Source: Mycolicibacterium canariasense (GTDB lineage: Bacteria > Actinomycetota > Actinomycetes > Mycobacteriales > Mycobacteriaceae). From it: DNA of 64,000 nt. Location of the stretch: positions 81,457-145,456 of the forward strand of contig NZ_LQOL01000056.1 in assembly GCF_002101555.1 (NCBI RefSeq), read 5' to 3'. Shown here one piece after another: positions 1 to 8,599 of this stretch (position 1 is its first letter; the number at the start of each line of letters is the position of its first letter). The translations under genes and the position numbers were made by a program. The notes below the pieces were generated by a model. The model made no database searches, was not told the origin of the DNA, and saw nothing but the letters and a program-made list of their open reading frames with translations.

Positions 1-24
1 GTAACAGGATTCGGGACATCGAAC

Positions 25-447
25 TCACTCCCGCGGCGGTGCGGGCGGCACCCGGAGGTGGGCGCGTGCGGCCAGTTCCTCGTCGTCGACGAGGGTCAGC
101 ATCGGTTGCCCGGGCACACACATCATGGTGACCAGGAATCGGCTGCTGATGTCGTCGCGGTTGTTGGCGTCGGAGTAATGGATGATGTCGCCGCCCGGCT
201 CCCAGAAGGCCTCTCCGGCCCGGATGACCCGCGGCGGTTCACCCTCCAACTCGAACAGCATCTCGCCTTCGAGCATGTAGCCGAACGCCGGACCGCTGGG
301 GTGCCGGTGCGGCGGGGCACCGGCACTGCCGGGCGGGTACTCGATGATCACCGTCATGGCGTGTGCGCCTTCGGCAATGGCCGGCGGCATCACCTCTTGG
401 ACGACGGTCAACGCGTCCTCCCAGCCGGGATCGTATGTCTTCGTCAT
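25..447 (-). CDS. Cupin domain protein
   Basis: Small single-domain cupin of 140 aa. The metal-binding beta-barrel signature is visible at about residues 40-90: a PPHRHPSGP segment, then GYMLEGE, then GDIIHY supplying a later histidine. Such proteins bind a metal and act as small-molecule enzymes or sensors; the substrate cannot be told here. It is the last gene of a minus-strand run (ECF sigma factor, SDR, cupin), 25 bases after the SDR stop, so co-transcription is likely. The ATG at 447 gives a full-length cupin. The fold is clear, the function is not. Confidence 0.85.
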   Translation of the reverse strand: MTKTYDPGWEDALTVVQEVMPPAIAEGAHAMTVIIEYPPGSAGAPPHRHPSGPAFGYMLEGEMLFELEGEPPRVIRAGEAFWEPGGDIIHYSDANNRDDISSRFLVTMMCVPGQPMLTLVDDEELAARAHLRVPPAPPRE

Positions 448-472
448 GCGTGTGCTCCTCGGTGTGGTCGAG

Positions 473-1189
473 TCAGATGGCGCTGCCGCCGCCGTCGGCG
501 TGCAGCGTGGAACCGGTGATGAAGCTGGCTCGCGGAGAGGCGAGGAAGAGCACGGCCTGCGCGATCTCGCGGGGATCGGCGGTGCGGCCCAGCGGCAGCG
601 AGCGGCCCAGCTCCTCGTTGGTGTCGCCCCATTCCGCCTGTACGCCTTCGGTTCTGGTTGGGCCAGGAGCGACGTTGTTCACCCGGACGCCGCCCGGACC
701 GAATTCGGCGGCCCAGGTCCGGGTCAGGGATTCCACCGCGGCCTTGGACGCGCTGTATGCCGACGCGCCCGGCACCCCCTTGTCGGCCACCATGGTGGTG
801 ATGTTGACGATGCTGCCGTACCCGCGGGTCAGCATCCCGGGCACCAGGGCCGCGGTCAGGAAGTACAGACCCCGGACATTGGTGTCGAAGGTCCGCTCGA
901 AGGGTTCGAGCTGCTGCTCGACGGTGAGGGCGGCGGGGAAAGCGGCGGCGTTGTTCACCAGGATGTCCACATTCGGCGTTTGGCGCACCAGCGCTGTCAC
1001 CGACTCGGCATCCGACAGATCGGCCCGGACGAACCGGGCCCCGATCGCGGCCGCGGCCGCGGCACCCCGGTCGGGGTCGCGTCCGGTGACGATCACCGTG
1101 GCGCCCGCCTCGGCGAGCAGCCGGGCGGAGGCCAGTCCGATACCCGCCGTGCCGCCGGTGACCAATGCGATCTGCTGTGTCAGCTCCAT
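473..1189 (-). CDS. SDR family oxidoreductase
   Basis: Classical short-chain dehydrogenase/reductase of 238 aa. It has the N-terminal nucleotide motif TGGTAGIG (about residues 12-19), the NNAA motif (about 78-81) and the catalytic S..YSASK segment (about 140-150). These enzymes oxidise or reduce alcohols and ketones in the cytosol with NAD(P). The ATG lies only 3 bases after the stop of the upstream ECF sigma gene, and a cupin gene follows, so the three are probably one transcript. The substrate is unknown. Confidence 0.9.
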   Translation of the reverse strand: MELTQQIALVTGGTAGIGLASARLLAEAGATVIVTGRDPDRGAAAAAAIGARFVRADLSDAESVTALVRQTPNVDILVNNAAAFPAALTVEQQLEPFERTFDTNVRGLYFLTAALVPGMLTRGYGSIVNITTMVADKGVPGASAYSASKAAVESLTRTWAAEFGPGGVRVNNVAPGPTRTEGVQAEWGDTNEELGRSLPLGRTADPREIAQAVLFLASPRASFITGSTLHADGGGSAI

Positions 1190-1192
1190 GGG

Positions 1193-1786
1193 TCAGGCGA
1201 TCCGCCGCTCGTGCACGGCCAGTGAGGCGCGCAGCCGCTGACGGCCACGCGAGACCCGCGACATCACCGTGCCCATCGGGATGTCCATGATGGCCGCGGT
1301 TTCGGCGTAGGTGTAGCCCTCGACGTAGGAGTAGAACAGTGCGGTGGTGAAACCCTCCGGCAGTTCGGCCAGCGCCTCGGTGAGCTCCGGATCGGGCAGC
1401 GCACCGAGCACCACGGCCTCGGCGGAATGCAGGCCCCCGGACTGATGGGCGGCCGCGCGGGCCAGTTCGCGGTCGGTGATCTCCTCCACCGCCACCTCGG
1501 CGGGGCGGCGTTGCCTGCCCCGGTGGTTGCTGACCCACCGGTTGTACATGATCCGGAACAGCCAGGCCTTCAGATTGGTGCCGGTGCGGAACTTACCGAA
1601 TCCGGTGTAGGCGTGCAGCAGGGTGTCCTGCAACAGATCCTCGGCGTCGGCCTCGGTGCGGGTCAGCCGGCGCGCGCCGCGGTACAGCACCTCGAACAGG
1701 GGCTGGGTGTCACGGGCGAAGCGTGCTGCGAGGTCGGCAGCGGATTCCGGCCCGTCCTCGTCCGCCGGGACGGATGTCAGGGTCAT
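1193..1786 (-). CDS. ECF RNA polymerase sigma factor
   Basis: Sigma-70 family factor of the extracytoplasmic-function class, 197 aa. Region 2 is around residues 25-90 (DAEDLLQDTLLHAY, then NLKAWLFRIMYNRW) and region 4 around 135-190 (LPEGFTTALFYSYVEGYTYAETA, then GTVMSRVSRGRQRLR). It would direct core polymerase to a small stress regulon. The open frame extends upstream to 2008, but the ATG at 1786 (MTLTSV) fits the family length. It heads an operon with the SDR and cupin genes. No anti-sigma gene lies next to it, although SigE/SigH-type factors usually have one. An imperfect inverted repeat (1808-1826) sits just upstream and could be part of its control region. Confidence 0.9.
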   Translation of the reverse strand: MTLTSVPADEDGPESAADLAARFARDTQPLFEVLYRGARRLTRTEADAEDLLQDTLLHAYTGFGKFRTGTNLKAWLFRIMYNRWVSNHRGRQRRPAEVAVEEITDRELARAAAHQSGGLHSAEAVVLGALPDPELTEALAELPEGFTTALFYSYVEGYTYAETAAIMDIPMGTVMSRVSRGRQRLRASLAVHERRIA

Positions 1787-1917
1787 GAGTGCCTCCGCGG
1801 GTGAGTGGGTTTCTCGTTCGAGAACCAGCCTCGTCGGCGAAGGGGGCGCGGCGGACCCTTGAAAGTCCGTAGTCCCGGTTCGTGGTCGGCTCCGTGGCCC
1901 GGCGGCGCAAGCCTGAG

Positions 1918-4719
1918 TCAGCCGGCCTGCCCCGGTGCCGAGGACAGCGTGCGCAACTGTTTGCGCGAGGTGATGCCGAGCTTGACGAACACTTTGCGCA
2001 GGTGCCATTCCACGGTGTGGGTGCTGATGAACAGCTGGGCGCCGATCTCATTGTTGGTCAGGCCGTCGCGGGCCAGCCGCGCGATCTGGGCTTCTTGGGC
2101 GGTCAGCTCGTCCCCGGAACCGACCCGCTGCGTGCGGACCTTGTCACCGCTGATGCTCAATTCGCGGCGGGCCCGCTCGGCGAACCCGTGCGCCCCCATC
2201 TCGGTGAACAGTTCATGGGCGGCGGTCAGCTGTTTGCGGGCGTCCGCGCGACGGTTGGCTCGTCGCAACCACTCGCCATAGGACAACCGGGCTCGCGACA
2301 GATGCAGTGCGATATCGGCGCGCTCCAGCCGCTCGATTGCCTCGACGAAGGCGCCTTCGGCCCCGTCGTTGTCGGCCAGCAGGGCCTGGGCGGCCGCGGC
2401 CGCGCCGAGACCCCAGTCGGTGCCGCTGGCGCCCGCGCGTTCCGCCAGCTTCGGCAGTGCCGCCGCGGCGGCGGCCCGGTCGCCGGTGTGCACGGCCGCC
2501 TCGATGAGTTCGTACAAGCACCAGCCGTAGAAGCCGAGGTCCTCGTACTCGCAGCAGCGGTGCGCGGCGGCCAGCGCCTCCTGGTATCGGCCGAGCCCGT
2601 TGTACAGCACGGCCATGCTGAAGCCGGACAGGCCGAGCAGCCGCCCCTCGCCACGTGCCGCCCCGTCGGCGGCGGCCGCCTCGATGATGGCCTCGGCCTC
2701 GGCGGCCGCGCCCCGCCAGGCGGCCAGCAGCAGCGTGTGGTACCGCACCGGCGCATTGCCCATCGACGCGGTGATGGCCTTGGATTCCTCGATCAGCCTT
2801 GTGGCCGAATCGAATTCACCGCGGTAGAAATGGACACCGGCCCGATAGCCGAGCGCCGGCGGCAGCGCGGCCAGTGCGCCGGCCTCCCTGGCCCGGCGCA
2901 CCGTGTCGCCGGCGATCCGTTCCAGTAGCTCGTCGTCCCACATCTCGTGAGCGGCTGATTCCTGTGCCACCGGGAACGGCCAATACAGCCATTGGCCGGC
3001 CTGCTCCTGGGCATGGGCGTTCCACAGTTCGAGCGCCGCGCTCAGGTCCGCCGAACCGGTGCCGGGACCGTCGAGGATCCGGGTCGCCATGCCGCGCAAC
3101 AGATAATCGATCGGCCGCTGCAGCGGTGCGACGGCGTCCGCGGCGGCCCGGCCCGCGCTGGCCACCTCGACCAACAGGCCGGGCTCGCCCAGGCGCCCGG
3201 CGTAGATGGCCGCGGTCAAGGCCTCCAGGTACGTTTCCCGGGCCAGCTCGTCGTCCAGGTCCGTCAACCCGTGTGCAGCCTCGAGCAGCTGAGCGGCGGC
3301 CGCACCGACCGGTGGTGCCCCGGTCGACGTGGCCCGGCTGCGCACGAAGTCCATCTGGGCACGCATCCTGGCGACCAGGACGCGTTGCAGAGCAGACAGC
3401 GGGCCCGACTCGGCGAGCGCCAGCAGCTCGTAGGCGGCCTCCGGTGCGGCTGCCTCCCGCTTGGCATCGGCCGCTGAGATGGCGCGTGCCCCGCGCAGCG
3501 ACGGGTCCAGGGTGAGGATCGCTGCGCGTTCCAAAAATGCTGCCGCGGCAGCGATTCCGCCGCGGCACTGGGCGCGGCCGGCCGAAGCCTCCAGCTCGGC
3601 GGCGATCGCGTCGTCGGGGCAGGTCGCGGCATTGGCGGCGTGCCAGGCCCGGCGGTCGGGGTCGGCCTGCGGATCGGTGGCCTCGGCCAGCGCGCGGTGC
3701 ACCATCCGGCGGTCGGCGAGGTCGGCGGCGCGGTACGCGGCCGAGCGCATCAGCGGGTGATGGAACCGCATCCGGTGCCCGAATTCGATGACGCCGGCCT
3801 CTTCGGCCGGGGCCAGCGCGTCGACCGGGATGCCCAATGCTGCTGCCGCGCGCAGGAACAGCGCCGAATCGCCCACCGGCTCGGCAGCGGCGACCAGCAG
3901 CAGCCGCTGTGTCTGGGCCGGTAGTGCGGTGATGCGTCGCACGAACCCGGCCTCGATCGCCGCGGTGGACGATCGCTTGCCGGCGATCCAGAAGCCACCG
4001 GCCAACTCGGTGGCGGTGACGGTGCGCGGCACGTCGACCAAAGCCAACGGCAGGCCCCGGGTTTCGGCGACGATCCGATCCCGTACCCGCGGGTCGATCC
4101 CGCCGATCATCACCGATTCCAGCAGCGCCCTGGCATCGGCGTCGGACAGCCCCGTGACGAGCAGTTCGGGCAGCCCGGGCAGGAGCTCGGCGTGCCCCTC
4201 GCGGATGGCGAAGACCATGGCGATGCGCTCGGCGAGCAGCCGCCGCGCGACGAACGCAAGGGTCTGCACCGACGCCTGGTCGAGCCACTGTGCGTCATCC
4301 ACCACACAGAGCAGCGGCTGATCGTCGGCGGCGGCGGCGAGCAGGCCGAGGACCGCCAAGCCGACCAGGAACCGGTCCGGGGCGGGACCGGTGCCGTAAC
4401 CGAACGCCACCGCGAGGGCTTGGCGCTGCGGTGCGGCGAGACCGTCGGCGTGGCGCATCAGCGGCGCGCACAGCTGTTGCAGACCGGCGAAGGCGAGTTC
4501 CATGTCGGTCTGCACACCGGCGACCTGGACGATGCGGAAATCGGCTGCCGCGCCGGAGACGTATTCGAGCAGCGCCGTCTTGCCGACCCCGGCCTCGCCG
4601 CGCAGCACCAGTGCCTGGCCGGTGCCCGAACGTGCCCGGGACACCAGGTCGGCCAGCGTGGCGCACTCGCGGCTGCGGCCGCGCAACACCGTCCCCCGCC
4701 CCCCGGCCTGGCTCGACAT
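1918..4719 (-). CDS. LuxR family regulator with N-terminal AAA ATPase domain
   Basis: Very large transcription regulator, 933 aa. The N-terminal NTPase has a Walker A motif (LRGEAGVGKTALLEY, about residues 36-50) and a Walker B-like segment (LCVVDDAQWLDQ, about 133-144). A long alpha-helical, TPR-like middle follows. A C-terminal LuxR helix-turn-helix closes the protein (LTAQEAQIARLARDGLTNNEIG, then VEWHLRKVFVKLGI). This is the LAL/MalT-like architecture, in which ATP and inducer binding control DNA binding. The ATG at 4719 starts just ahead of the ATPase; the open frame continues to 4896 without domain content. Its targets are unknown; the NmrA-like gene upstream on the same strand is one candidate. 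Confidence 0.9.
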   Translation of the reverse strand: MSSQAGGRGTVLRGRSRECATLADLVSRARSGTGQALVLRGEAGVGKTALLEYVSGAAADFRIVQVAGVQTDMELAFAGLQQLCAPLMRHADGLAAPQRQALAVAFGYGTGPAPDRFLVGLAVLGLLAAAADDQPLLCVVDDAQWLDQASVQTLAFVARRLLAERIAMVFAIREGHAELLPGLPELLVTGLSDADARALLESVMIGGIDPRVRDRIVAETRGLPLALVDVPRTVTATELAGGFWIAGKRSSTAAIEAGFVRRITALPAQTQRLLLVAAAEPVGDSALFLRAAAALGIPVDALAPAEEAGVIEFGHRMRFHHPLMRSAAYRAADLADRRMVHRALAEATDPQADPDRRAWHAANAATCPDDAIAAELEASAGRAQCRGGIAAAAAFLERAAILTLDPSLRGARAISAADAKREAAAPEAAYELLALAESGPLSALQRVLVARMRAQMDFVRSRATSTGAPPVGAAAAQLLEAAHGLTDLDDELARETYLEALTAAIYAGRLGEPGLLVEVASAGRAAADAVAPLQRPIDYLLRGMATRILDGPGTGSADLSAALELWNAHAQEQAGQWLYWPFPVAQESAAHEMWDDELLERIAGDTVRRAREAGALAALPPALGYRAGVHFYRGEFDSATRLIEESKAITASMGNAPVRYHTLLLAAWRGAAAEAEAIIEAAAADGAARGEGRLLGLSGFSMAVLYNGLGRYQEALAAAHRCCEYEDLGFYGWCLYELIEAAVHTGDRAAAAAALPKLAERAGASGTDWGLGAAAAAQALLADNDGAEGAFVEAIERLERADIALHLSRARLSYGEWLRRANRRADARKQLTAAHELFTEMGAHGFAERARRELSISGDKVRTQRVGSGDELTAQEAQIARLARDGLTNNEIGAQLFISTHTVEWHLRKVFVKLGITSRKQLRTLSSAPGQAG

Positions 4720-4825
4720 AGCTACCACCGTGTCTGTTGATCCGATCTTGGATGCTAGCGAGCGCACGCACGGCAGGCGATGACGGGCTGAGGCCCTGCG
4801 CCGTCGATGGAGGTGACCGTCTCGG

Positions 4826-5605
4826 CTAGCTGCGCTGCTGGGTGGCCGCGGTTTCGAGAATCCAGTCGGCGAACCGGGTCTCGAAGAACGTCGCATCGGC
4901 CGACGGCACCAGGGTGTCGGTATCGATGTCGATACCCCAGTACTTCGCGGCCGGGTCGGCGATCACCGCCCGGCTGTCGCCGCGGGCGGTCAGCGCGGTC
5001 CGGATGAGGTCGGGCAGCTCGAATCGTTCCGGGCCGCCGATCTCGGAGACCCCGTCGATGGGTTCGCCGAGGGCAGCGATGGCGACCCCCTCGGCGACGT
5101 CGACCGCCGCCATCGGCTGGATTCCCTTGGCGGGCAACCGGACCGCGTCGTCGACCGTCGCGGAGTCGGCGATGACCCCGAGAAATTCGAAGAACTGTGT
5201 TGCCCGCACGATGGTGTAGGGGATGGGGCCGGCGCCGATGAGCTTCTCCTGGGTCAGTTTCGCGTCGAAGTAACCGCTCTGCTGTGCCAGGGCCGGGGTG
5301 CCCACCACCGAGAGGGCCACGTGATGCCGCACGCCGGCCGCGGACTCGGCGGCCAGCAGATTGGTGGCCGATCTGGTGAAGAAGTCCAGCGCCGGCCCGT
5401 CCTCGAAGCTCGGCGAGTTCGATACGTCGACCACCACGTCGGTCTGCCGGCCGGCACCGGCGAGCACGTCGGTCAGCCCTGCGCCGGTGACGGCGTCCAC
5501 CCCGGTGCGCGGCGATGCCGCGATCGCCTCGTGGCCGTGTTCGGTCAAGGCGTGCACCAGTTTCGATCCGATCAGGCCGGTTCCGCCGATGACGACGATG
5601 CGCAT
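4826..5605 (-). CDS. NAD(P)-binding NmrA-like/atypical SDR protein
   Basis: Rossmann-fold protein of 259 aa starting MRIVVIGGTGLIGSKLV, which contains the GGTGLIG dinucleotide-binding loop of atypical SDRs (NmrA/NAD(P)H-binding family). The usual YxxxK catalytic pair is not evident; a QSGYFDAKLTQEKLI segment near residue 110 takes its place. Such proteins act as redox sensors, quinone reductase-like enzymes or isoflavone-reductase-type enzymes. It lies 106 bases upstream of the LuxR-type regulator on the same strand and could share its transcript. Fold confident, role open. Confidence 0.85.
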   Translation of the reverse strand: MRIVVIGGTGLIGSKLVHALTEHGHEAIAASPRTGVDAVTGAGLTDVLAGAGRQTDVVVDVSNSPSFEDGPALDFFTRSATNLLAAESAAGVRHHVALSVVGTPALAQQSGYFDAKLTQEKLIGAGPIPYTIVRATQFFEFLGVIADSATVDDAVRLPAKGIQPMAAVDVAEGVAIAALGEPIDGVSEIGGPERFELPDLIRTALTARGDSRAVIADPAAKYWGIDIDTDTLVPSADATFFETRFADWILETAATQQRS

Positions 5606-5672
5606 GATGTCCCTCTCCGGCCGCAGCCCACGGCGGCCTTCCGCGCACCAGAACGGATGCGCCTGCCGAGAT

Positions 5673-6671
5673 TCATCCCGCTGCGGCCGGTGCCGCCGTG
5701 GTGCCCCGCGCCACCAGCGCCGGGGGTACGACGATGTCGACCGGCTCGGCGGCGGCCGCGTCGTCGAGCCGGCCCACCAGCCGGGCCACCGCGGCGCGTG
5801 CCAATTGCGGGGTTTCCTGGCGGATGGTGCTCAGGTCGATGTGCGCCAGCCGGGCCAGCGGGCTGTCGTCGAAACCCAGCACCGAAACCTGTTGGGGCAC
5901 CGCGATGCGTGCGCGCACCAAGACGTCGAGCACGCCGAGCGCGCAGCGATCGTTGAAGGCGAAGATCGCCGAGGGCAGGGCGGCACCGGAGCGGAGCAGG
6001 GCGGTGGCGGCGGCCGCGCCTTCGCGTTCGGTGAGACCGCCGGGCGCGGTGGCCGCCGTCAGGCCGGCGGCGCGCATGGCTTGCGTGTAACCGCGTCGCC
6101 GCTCGGCAGCGCCGGGTAGCCGGCCGCCGTCGAGGTGGACGATGTCGCGGTGGCCGAGGCCGCGCAGGTGCTCGACGGCCATCGCGGCGCCTGCGGTGTC
6201 GTCGCTACGGACGGCGTCCACACCGCGTACTCGCCGCGCCACCACCACCAGCGGGGTGGTGGCGGCCAACCGGGTCAGTTCGGCGGCGTGCAGACCGGGA
6301 CCGAGCAGCAGCACGGCCTCGCACCGGTCGTCGAGCAGGTTGCGCACGGCGCGGTGCTCGTCGTGGTGTCGGGTGACACCGCTGAGCACGACGTCGTAGC
6401 CGACTTCGTCGGCGGCGGCGTACACGCCGTCGACCAGTTCGGCGTGGAATTCCTGACCGGCGGCGAAGGTCACCCCGAGCAGCCTGGTGCGCAGCTGACG
6501 CAGTCGTCGAGCCCGCGGGTCGGGCCGGTAACCGATCTCGTCGGCGGCCCGGCGCACCCTGGCCCTGGTCTCGTCGCTGGCCCCGGGGACGTCACGCATG
6601 ACGATGGACACCAGCGCGCGCGAGACACCGGCGTGCCGGGCCACATCCTCCAGGGTGGGGCGGTGCTGCAT
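5673..6671 (-). CDS. LacI family transcriptional regulator
   Basis: Repressor of 332 aa. The N-terminal LacI helix-turn-helix (TLEDVARHAGVSRALVSIVM, about residues 6-25) and hinge region are followed by a periplasmic-binding-protein-like effector domain (from about residue 62, LLGVTFAAGQEF onward). It is transcribed divergently from a TIM-barrel sugar isomerase-like gene. Two near-identical palindromes lie in the 76-base gap, one immediately upstream of each start codon, so autoregulation plus repression of the neighbour is very likely. The inducer is probably a carbohydrate or polyol, by family. Confidence 0.93.
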   Translation of the reverse strand: MQHRPTLEDVARHAGVSRALVSIVMRDVPGASDETRARVRRAADEIGYRPDPRARRLRQLRTRLLGVTFAAGQEFHAELVDGVYAAADEVGYDVVLSGVTRHHDEHRAVRNLLDDRCEAVLLLGPGLHAAELTRLAATTPLVVVARRVRGVDAVRSDDTAGAAMAVEHLRGLGHRDIVHLDGGRLPGAAERRRGYTQAMRAAGLTAATAPGGLTEREGAAAATALLRSGAALPSAIFAFNDRCALGVLDVLVRARIAVPQQVSVLGFDDSPLARLAHIDLSTIRQETPQLARAAVARLVGRLDDAAAAEPVDIVVPPALVARGTTAAPAAAG

Positions 6672-6679
6672 GACATGAG

Positions 6680-6695
6680 ACTAGAAGGTTCTAGT
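6680..6695. promoter_or_regulatory. LacI operator, site 1
   Basis: Palindrome ACTAGAA-GG-TTCTAGT (7-base arms), 8 bases upstream of the lacI-type start codon. It is the exact reverse complement of the 6718-6733 site, with centres 38 bases apart. Its position and symmetry fit an operator for the adjacent LacI protein. Confidence 0.75.
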
Positions 6696-6717
6696 TCGAT
6701 CGTGTTTTACTGAGCCG

Positions 6718-6733
6718 ACTAGAACCTTCTAGT
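6718..6733. promoter_or_regulatory. LacI operator, site 2
   Basis: Palindrome ACTAGAA-CC-TTCTAGT, extended by one more base pair on each side (GAC...GTC). It ends 14 bases before the ATG of the TIM-barrel gene. It pairs with the 6680-6695 site, and the roughly 38-base spacing suits a repressor holding both sites. Confidence 0.75.
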
Positions 6734-6747
6734 CGAACGGAGACACG

Positions 6748-7521
6748 ATGAGCTTCCAGCTCGCCGTCTGCGCGGAGATGGTCTTCCGGGACCTGCCGAT
6801 CGTCGAGCGCGTCAATCGGATTCACGATCTCGGCTTCGCCGCGGAGATCTGGAGTTGGCACGACAAGGACGTGGACGCCCTGGCCGCGACGGGGGCCACG
6901 TTCACATCGATGACCGGATATCTGCACGGCGATCTGGTCGACCCGGCCACCGCCGGCGAGGTGGTGCGCACCGCCGAACTGAGCATCGAGGCCGCCGAGA
7001 AGCTCGGCGTCACCCGGTTGAACCTGCACACCGCCGAACTCGTGGACGGTCGGGCGGCCCGGCCGCGGCAGCGCGCCACCGGAGAGATGTGGCTGACGGC
7101 GCTGCGCACCCTGGAGCGCATCGGCGAACTCGGGGCGCGGGCGGGCGTGACGTTCTGCGTGGAAAACCTCAACACCGTCGTCGACCACCCCGGTGTGCCG
7201 CTGGCCCGCGCCAAGGACACTCTTGCGCTGGTGGAGGGCGTCGGCCATCCCAACGTCAAGATGATGCTGGACCTGTATCACGCGCAGATCGGGGAGGGGA
7301 ACCTCGTCGAGTTGGTGCGGCGCTGCGGTCCGGCGATCGGGGAGATCCAGGTGGCCGACGTGCCCGGGCGCTGTGAACCCGGCACCGGCGAGATCAACTA
7401 CCCGGCAATCGCGCGGGCGCTGGCCGCGATCGGGTTCACCGGCACCATCGGCATGGAGGCGTGGAATTCCGCGGACAGCGCGACCGCGCTGGCCGCCTTC
7501 CGGGCCGCGTTCACGGTGTAG
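6748..7521 (+). CDS. Sugar phosphate isomerase/epimerase-like TIM-barrel protein (hydroxypyruvate isomerase family)
   Basis: Single-domain AP-endonuclease-2/xylose-isomerase-like TIM barrel of 257 aa. Metal-ligand segments typical of the Hyi family are present: a glutamate in VTFCVENLNT (about residue 136), MLDLYHAQIGEG (about 175-185), GEIQVADVPGR with GEINYPAIARAL, and a late glutamate in IGMEAWNS. Hyi-type enzymes interconvert hydroxypyruvate and tartronate semialdehyde, but many relatives act on other keto sugars. A purine-rich GGAGA lies ahead of the ATG. The gene is single and faces its probable LacI repressor, so it is likely substrate-induced. Confidence 0.85.
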   Translation: MSFQLAVCAEMVFRDLPIVERVNRIHDLGFAAEIWSWHDKDVDALAATGATFTSMTGYLHGDLVDPATAGEVVRTAELSIEAAEKLGVTRLNLHTAELVDGRAARPRQRATGEMWLTALRTLERIGELGARAGVTFCVENLNTVVDHPGVPLARAKDTLALVEGVGHPNVKMMLDLYHAQIGEGNLVELVRRCGPAIGEIQVADVPGRCEPGTGEINYPAIARALAAIGFTGTIGMEAWNSADSATALAAFRAAFTV

Positions 7522-7527
7522 ACCACC

Positions 7528-8238
7528 TCAACGCGGGGTGCGGCCACGCCAGGCGCGGTACCCGCGGTGGGCGGCAAATGTCCCGACGATGGCGGTGACG
7601 CACCACACCGCGGCGGCGGCGAATGCCAGCGCCGCGGACTTCTCGCCGAGCGCCGCCCCGAGTGAGGTGTACACGAACGCACGCGGCGTCGACCCGATGA
7701 GGGCGCCGAGCGCCATCTGCCACAACGGCATGCCGAATGCCCCGAACGCATAGGCGGCCATCGCGTCGGGCGTGCCCGGGATGAAGCGTTGCCCGACGAC
7801 GGCCCACAACCCGCGCCGCTCGATCAAGCGGTCGAGCCGATCCGCCCGGTCGGCACCGAGCAGTGCGCGGGCGCTGTCGCGGCCGGCCCGGCGCCCGATC
7901 TGGCTGGCGATCACCGCGGTGCCGACGGTGGAGCCGAGCGTGACGCCGAGTCCAAGGGCCGGTCCGAACAGCAGTCCACTGCCGGCGGCCAGGATCGGGC
8001 CCGGCACGAAGAGGGCGCCGAGCGCGGCCGAGACGACGATGTAGGCCAGCGGCGCGGCGGGCCCGGCGGCGGTGACGACGGCACGGATCTCGTCGGCGTC
8101 TACCACCCGGCCGACGGCCATCACCGCGAACAGTGCCGCCAGGACCGCCGCGAACACGAGCAGGCGCACGACGTGGCGGCGTCGGTCCACGGAGTCCGGG
8201 CTCGCCGCACCCTCGGTATCGGTCATCTCGCCCGTCAT
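7528..8238 (-). CDS. TVP38/TMEM64 (DedA-like) integral membrane protein
   Basis: Polytopic membrane protein of 236 aa with the SNARE-associated/VTT domain. Hydrophobic segments begin near residue 26 (VVRLLVFAAVLAALFAVMA). Family landmarks include FVPGPILAAGSGLLFGPALG with GSTVGTAVIA, and later FIPGTPDAMAAYAFGAFG. Such proteins are linked to lipid scrambling and envelope homeostasis. An alternative start at 8226 would remove four residues. It ends 6 bases from the convergent TIM-barrel gene and seems transcriptionally separate from the small secreted protein gene that diverges from it. Confidence 0.88.
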   Translation of the reverse strand: MTGEMTDTEGAASPDSVDRRRHVVRLLVFAAVLAALFAVMAVGRVVDADEIRAVVTAAGPAAPLAYIVVSAALGALFVPGPILAAGSGLLFGPALGLGVTLGSTVGTAVIASQIGRRAGRDSARALLGADRADRLDRLIERRGLWAVVGQRFIPGTPDAMAAYAFGAFGMPLWQMALGALIGSTPRAFVYTSLGAALGEKSAALAFAAAAVWCVTAIVGTFAAHRGYRAWRGRTPR

Positions 8239-8317
8239 TCTTCCTCACCCGTCCGGCGGCATCGCGGCGGCGAAATCACCCTTGCCGAGGGGCGGCACCC
8301 GGAGGATAATTCTAGAC

Positions 8318-8335
8318 AGACTAATTAATTGGTCT
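8318..8335. promoter_or_regulatory. AT-rich near-palindrome in a divergent promoter
   Basis: AGACTAATTAATTGGTCT is symmetrical except for one base pair and sits in the 118-base gap between the TVP38 and CDGP-protein genes, 21 bases ahead of the latter's ATG. Its size and AT-rich centre suit a TetR-like operator, but no partner can be assigned from sequence alone. Confidence 0.4.
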
Positions 8336-8356
8336 CAGCAAGGAATGGCATGAGTG

Positions 8357-8599
8357 ATGAAGGCGAAGATTGCCGGCGCCGTTCTGGTGGCGCTGGCCTT
8401 GTCGGGGGCGGGCGCGGTCGCTTCTGCGCCGCCGGCCTCCGCTGAATGTGGAAGTACCGTCATCTGGGGTAATGGCGGCGGCCAGTGCGACGGGCCGTTT
8501 TATCCCGACGGTAGTTTCCAGCGCTGCGTGACGGTGTACGTGCTGGGCATCGGCGGTTCGAATTGCTTCATCGTTCCTCCGCCGCCCCCACCGCCCTGA
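8357..8599 (+). CDS. Small secreted CDGP-motif protein
   Basis: Exported protein of 80 aa. A Sec signal peptide (about residues 1-29, hydrophobic VLVALALSGAGAVASA, cleavage after PASA) precedes a mature chain of about 50 residues with four cysteines in the pattern ECGS...QCDGPFYPDG...RCV...NCF, then a proline run at the C-terminus. CDGP-type proteins of this kind recur in mycobacteria and have no known function. The ATG at 8357 is preferred; a GTG at 8354 would add one residue. Its last 32 bases overlap the end of the convergent TetR gene. Confidence 0.8.
   Translation: MKAKIAGAVLVALALSGAGAVASAPPASAECGSTVIWGNGGGQCDGPFYPDGSFQRCVTVYVLGIGGSNCFIVPPPPPPP

Noticed and set aside
1710..2051. Overlapping frames across the sigma factor and LuxR genes, and other long alternative frames throughout
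   Set aside because: They are Arg/Pro/Ala-rich translations typical of antisense or shifted frames in GC-rich DNA and overlap genes with clear domains.
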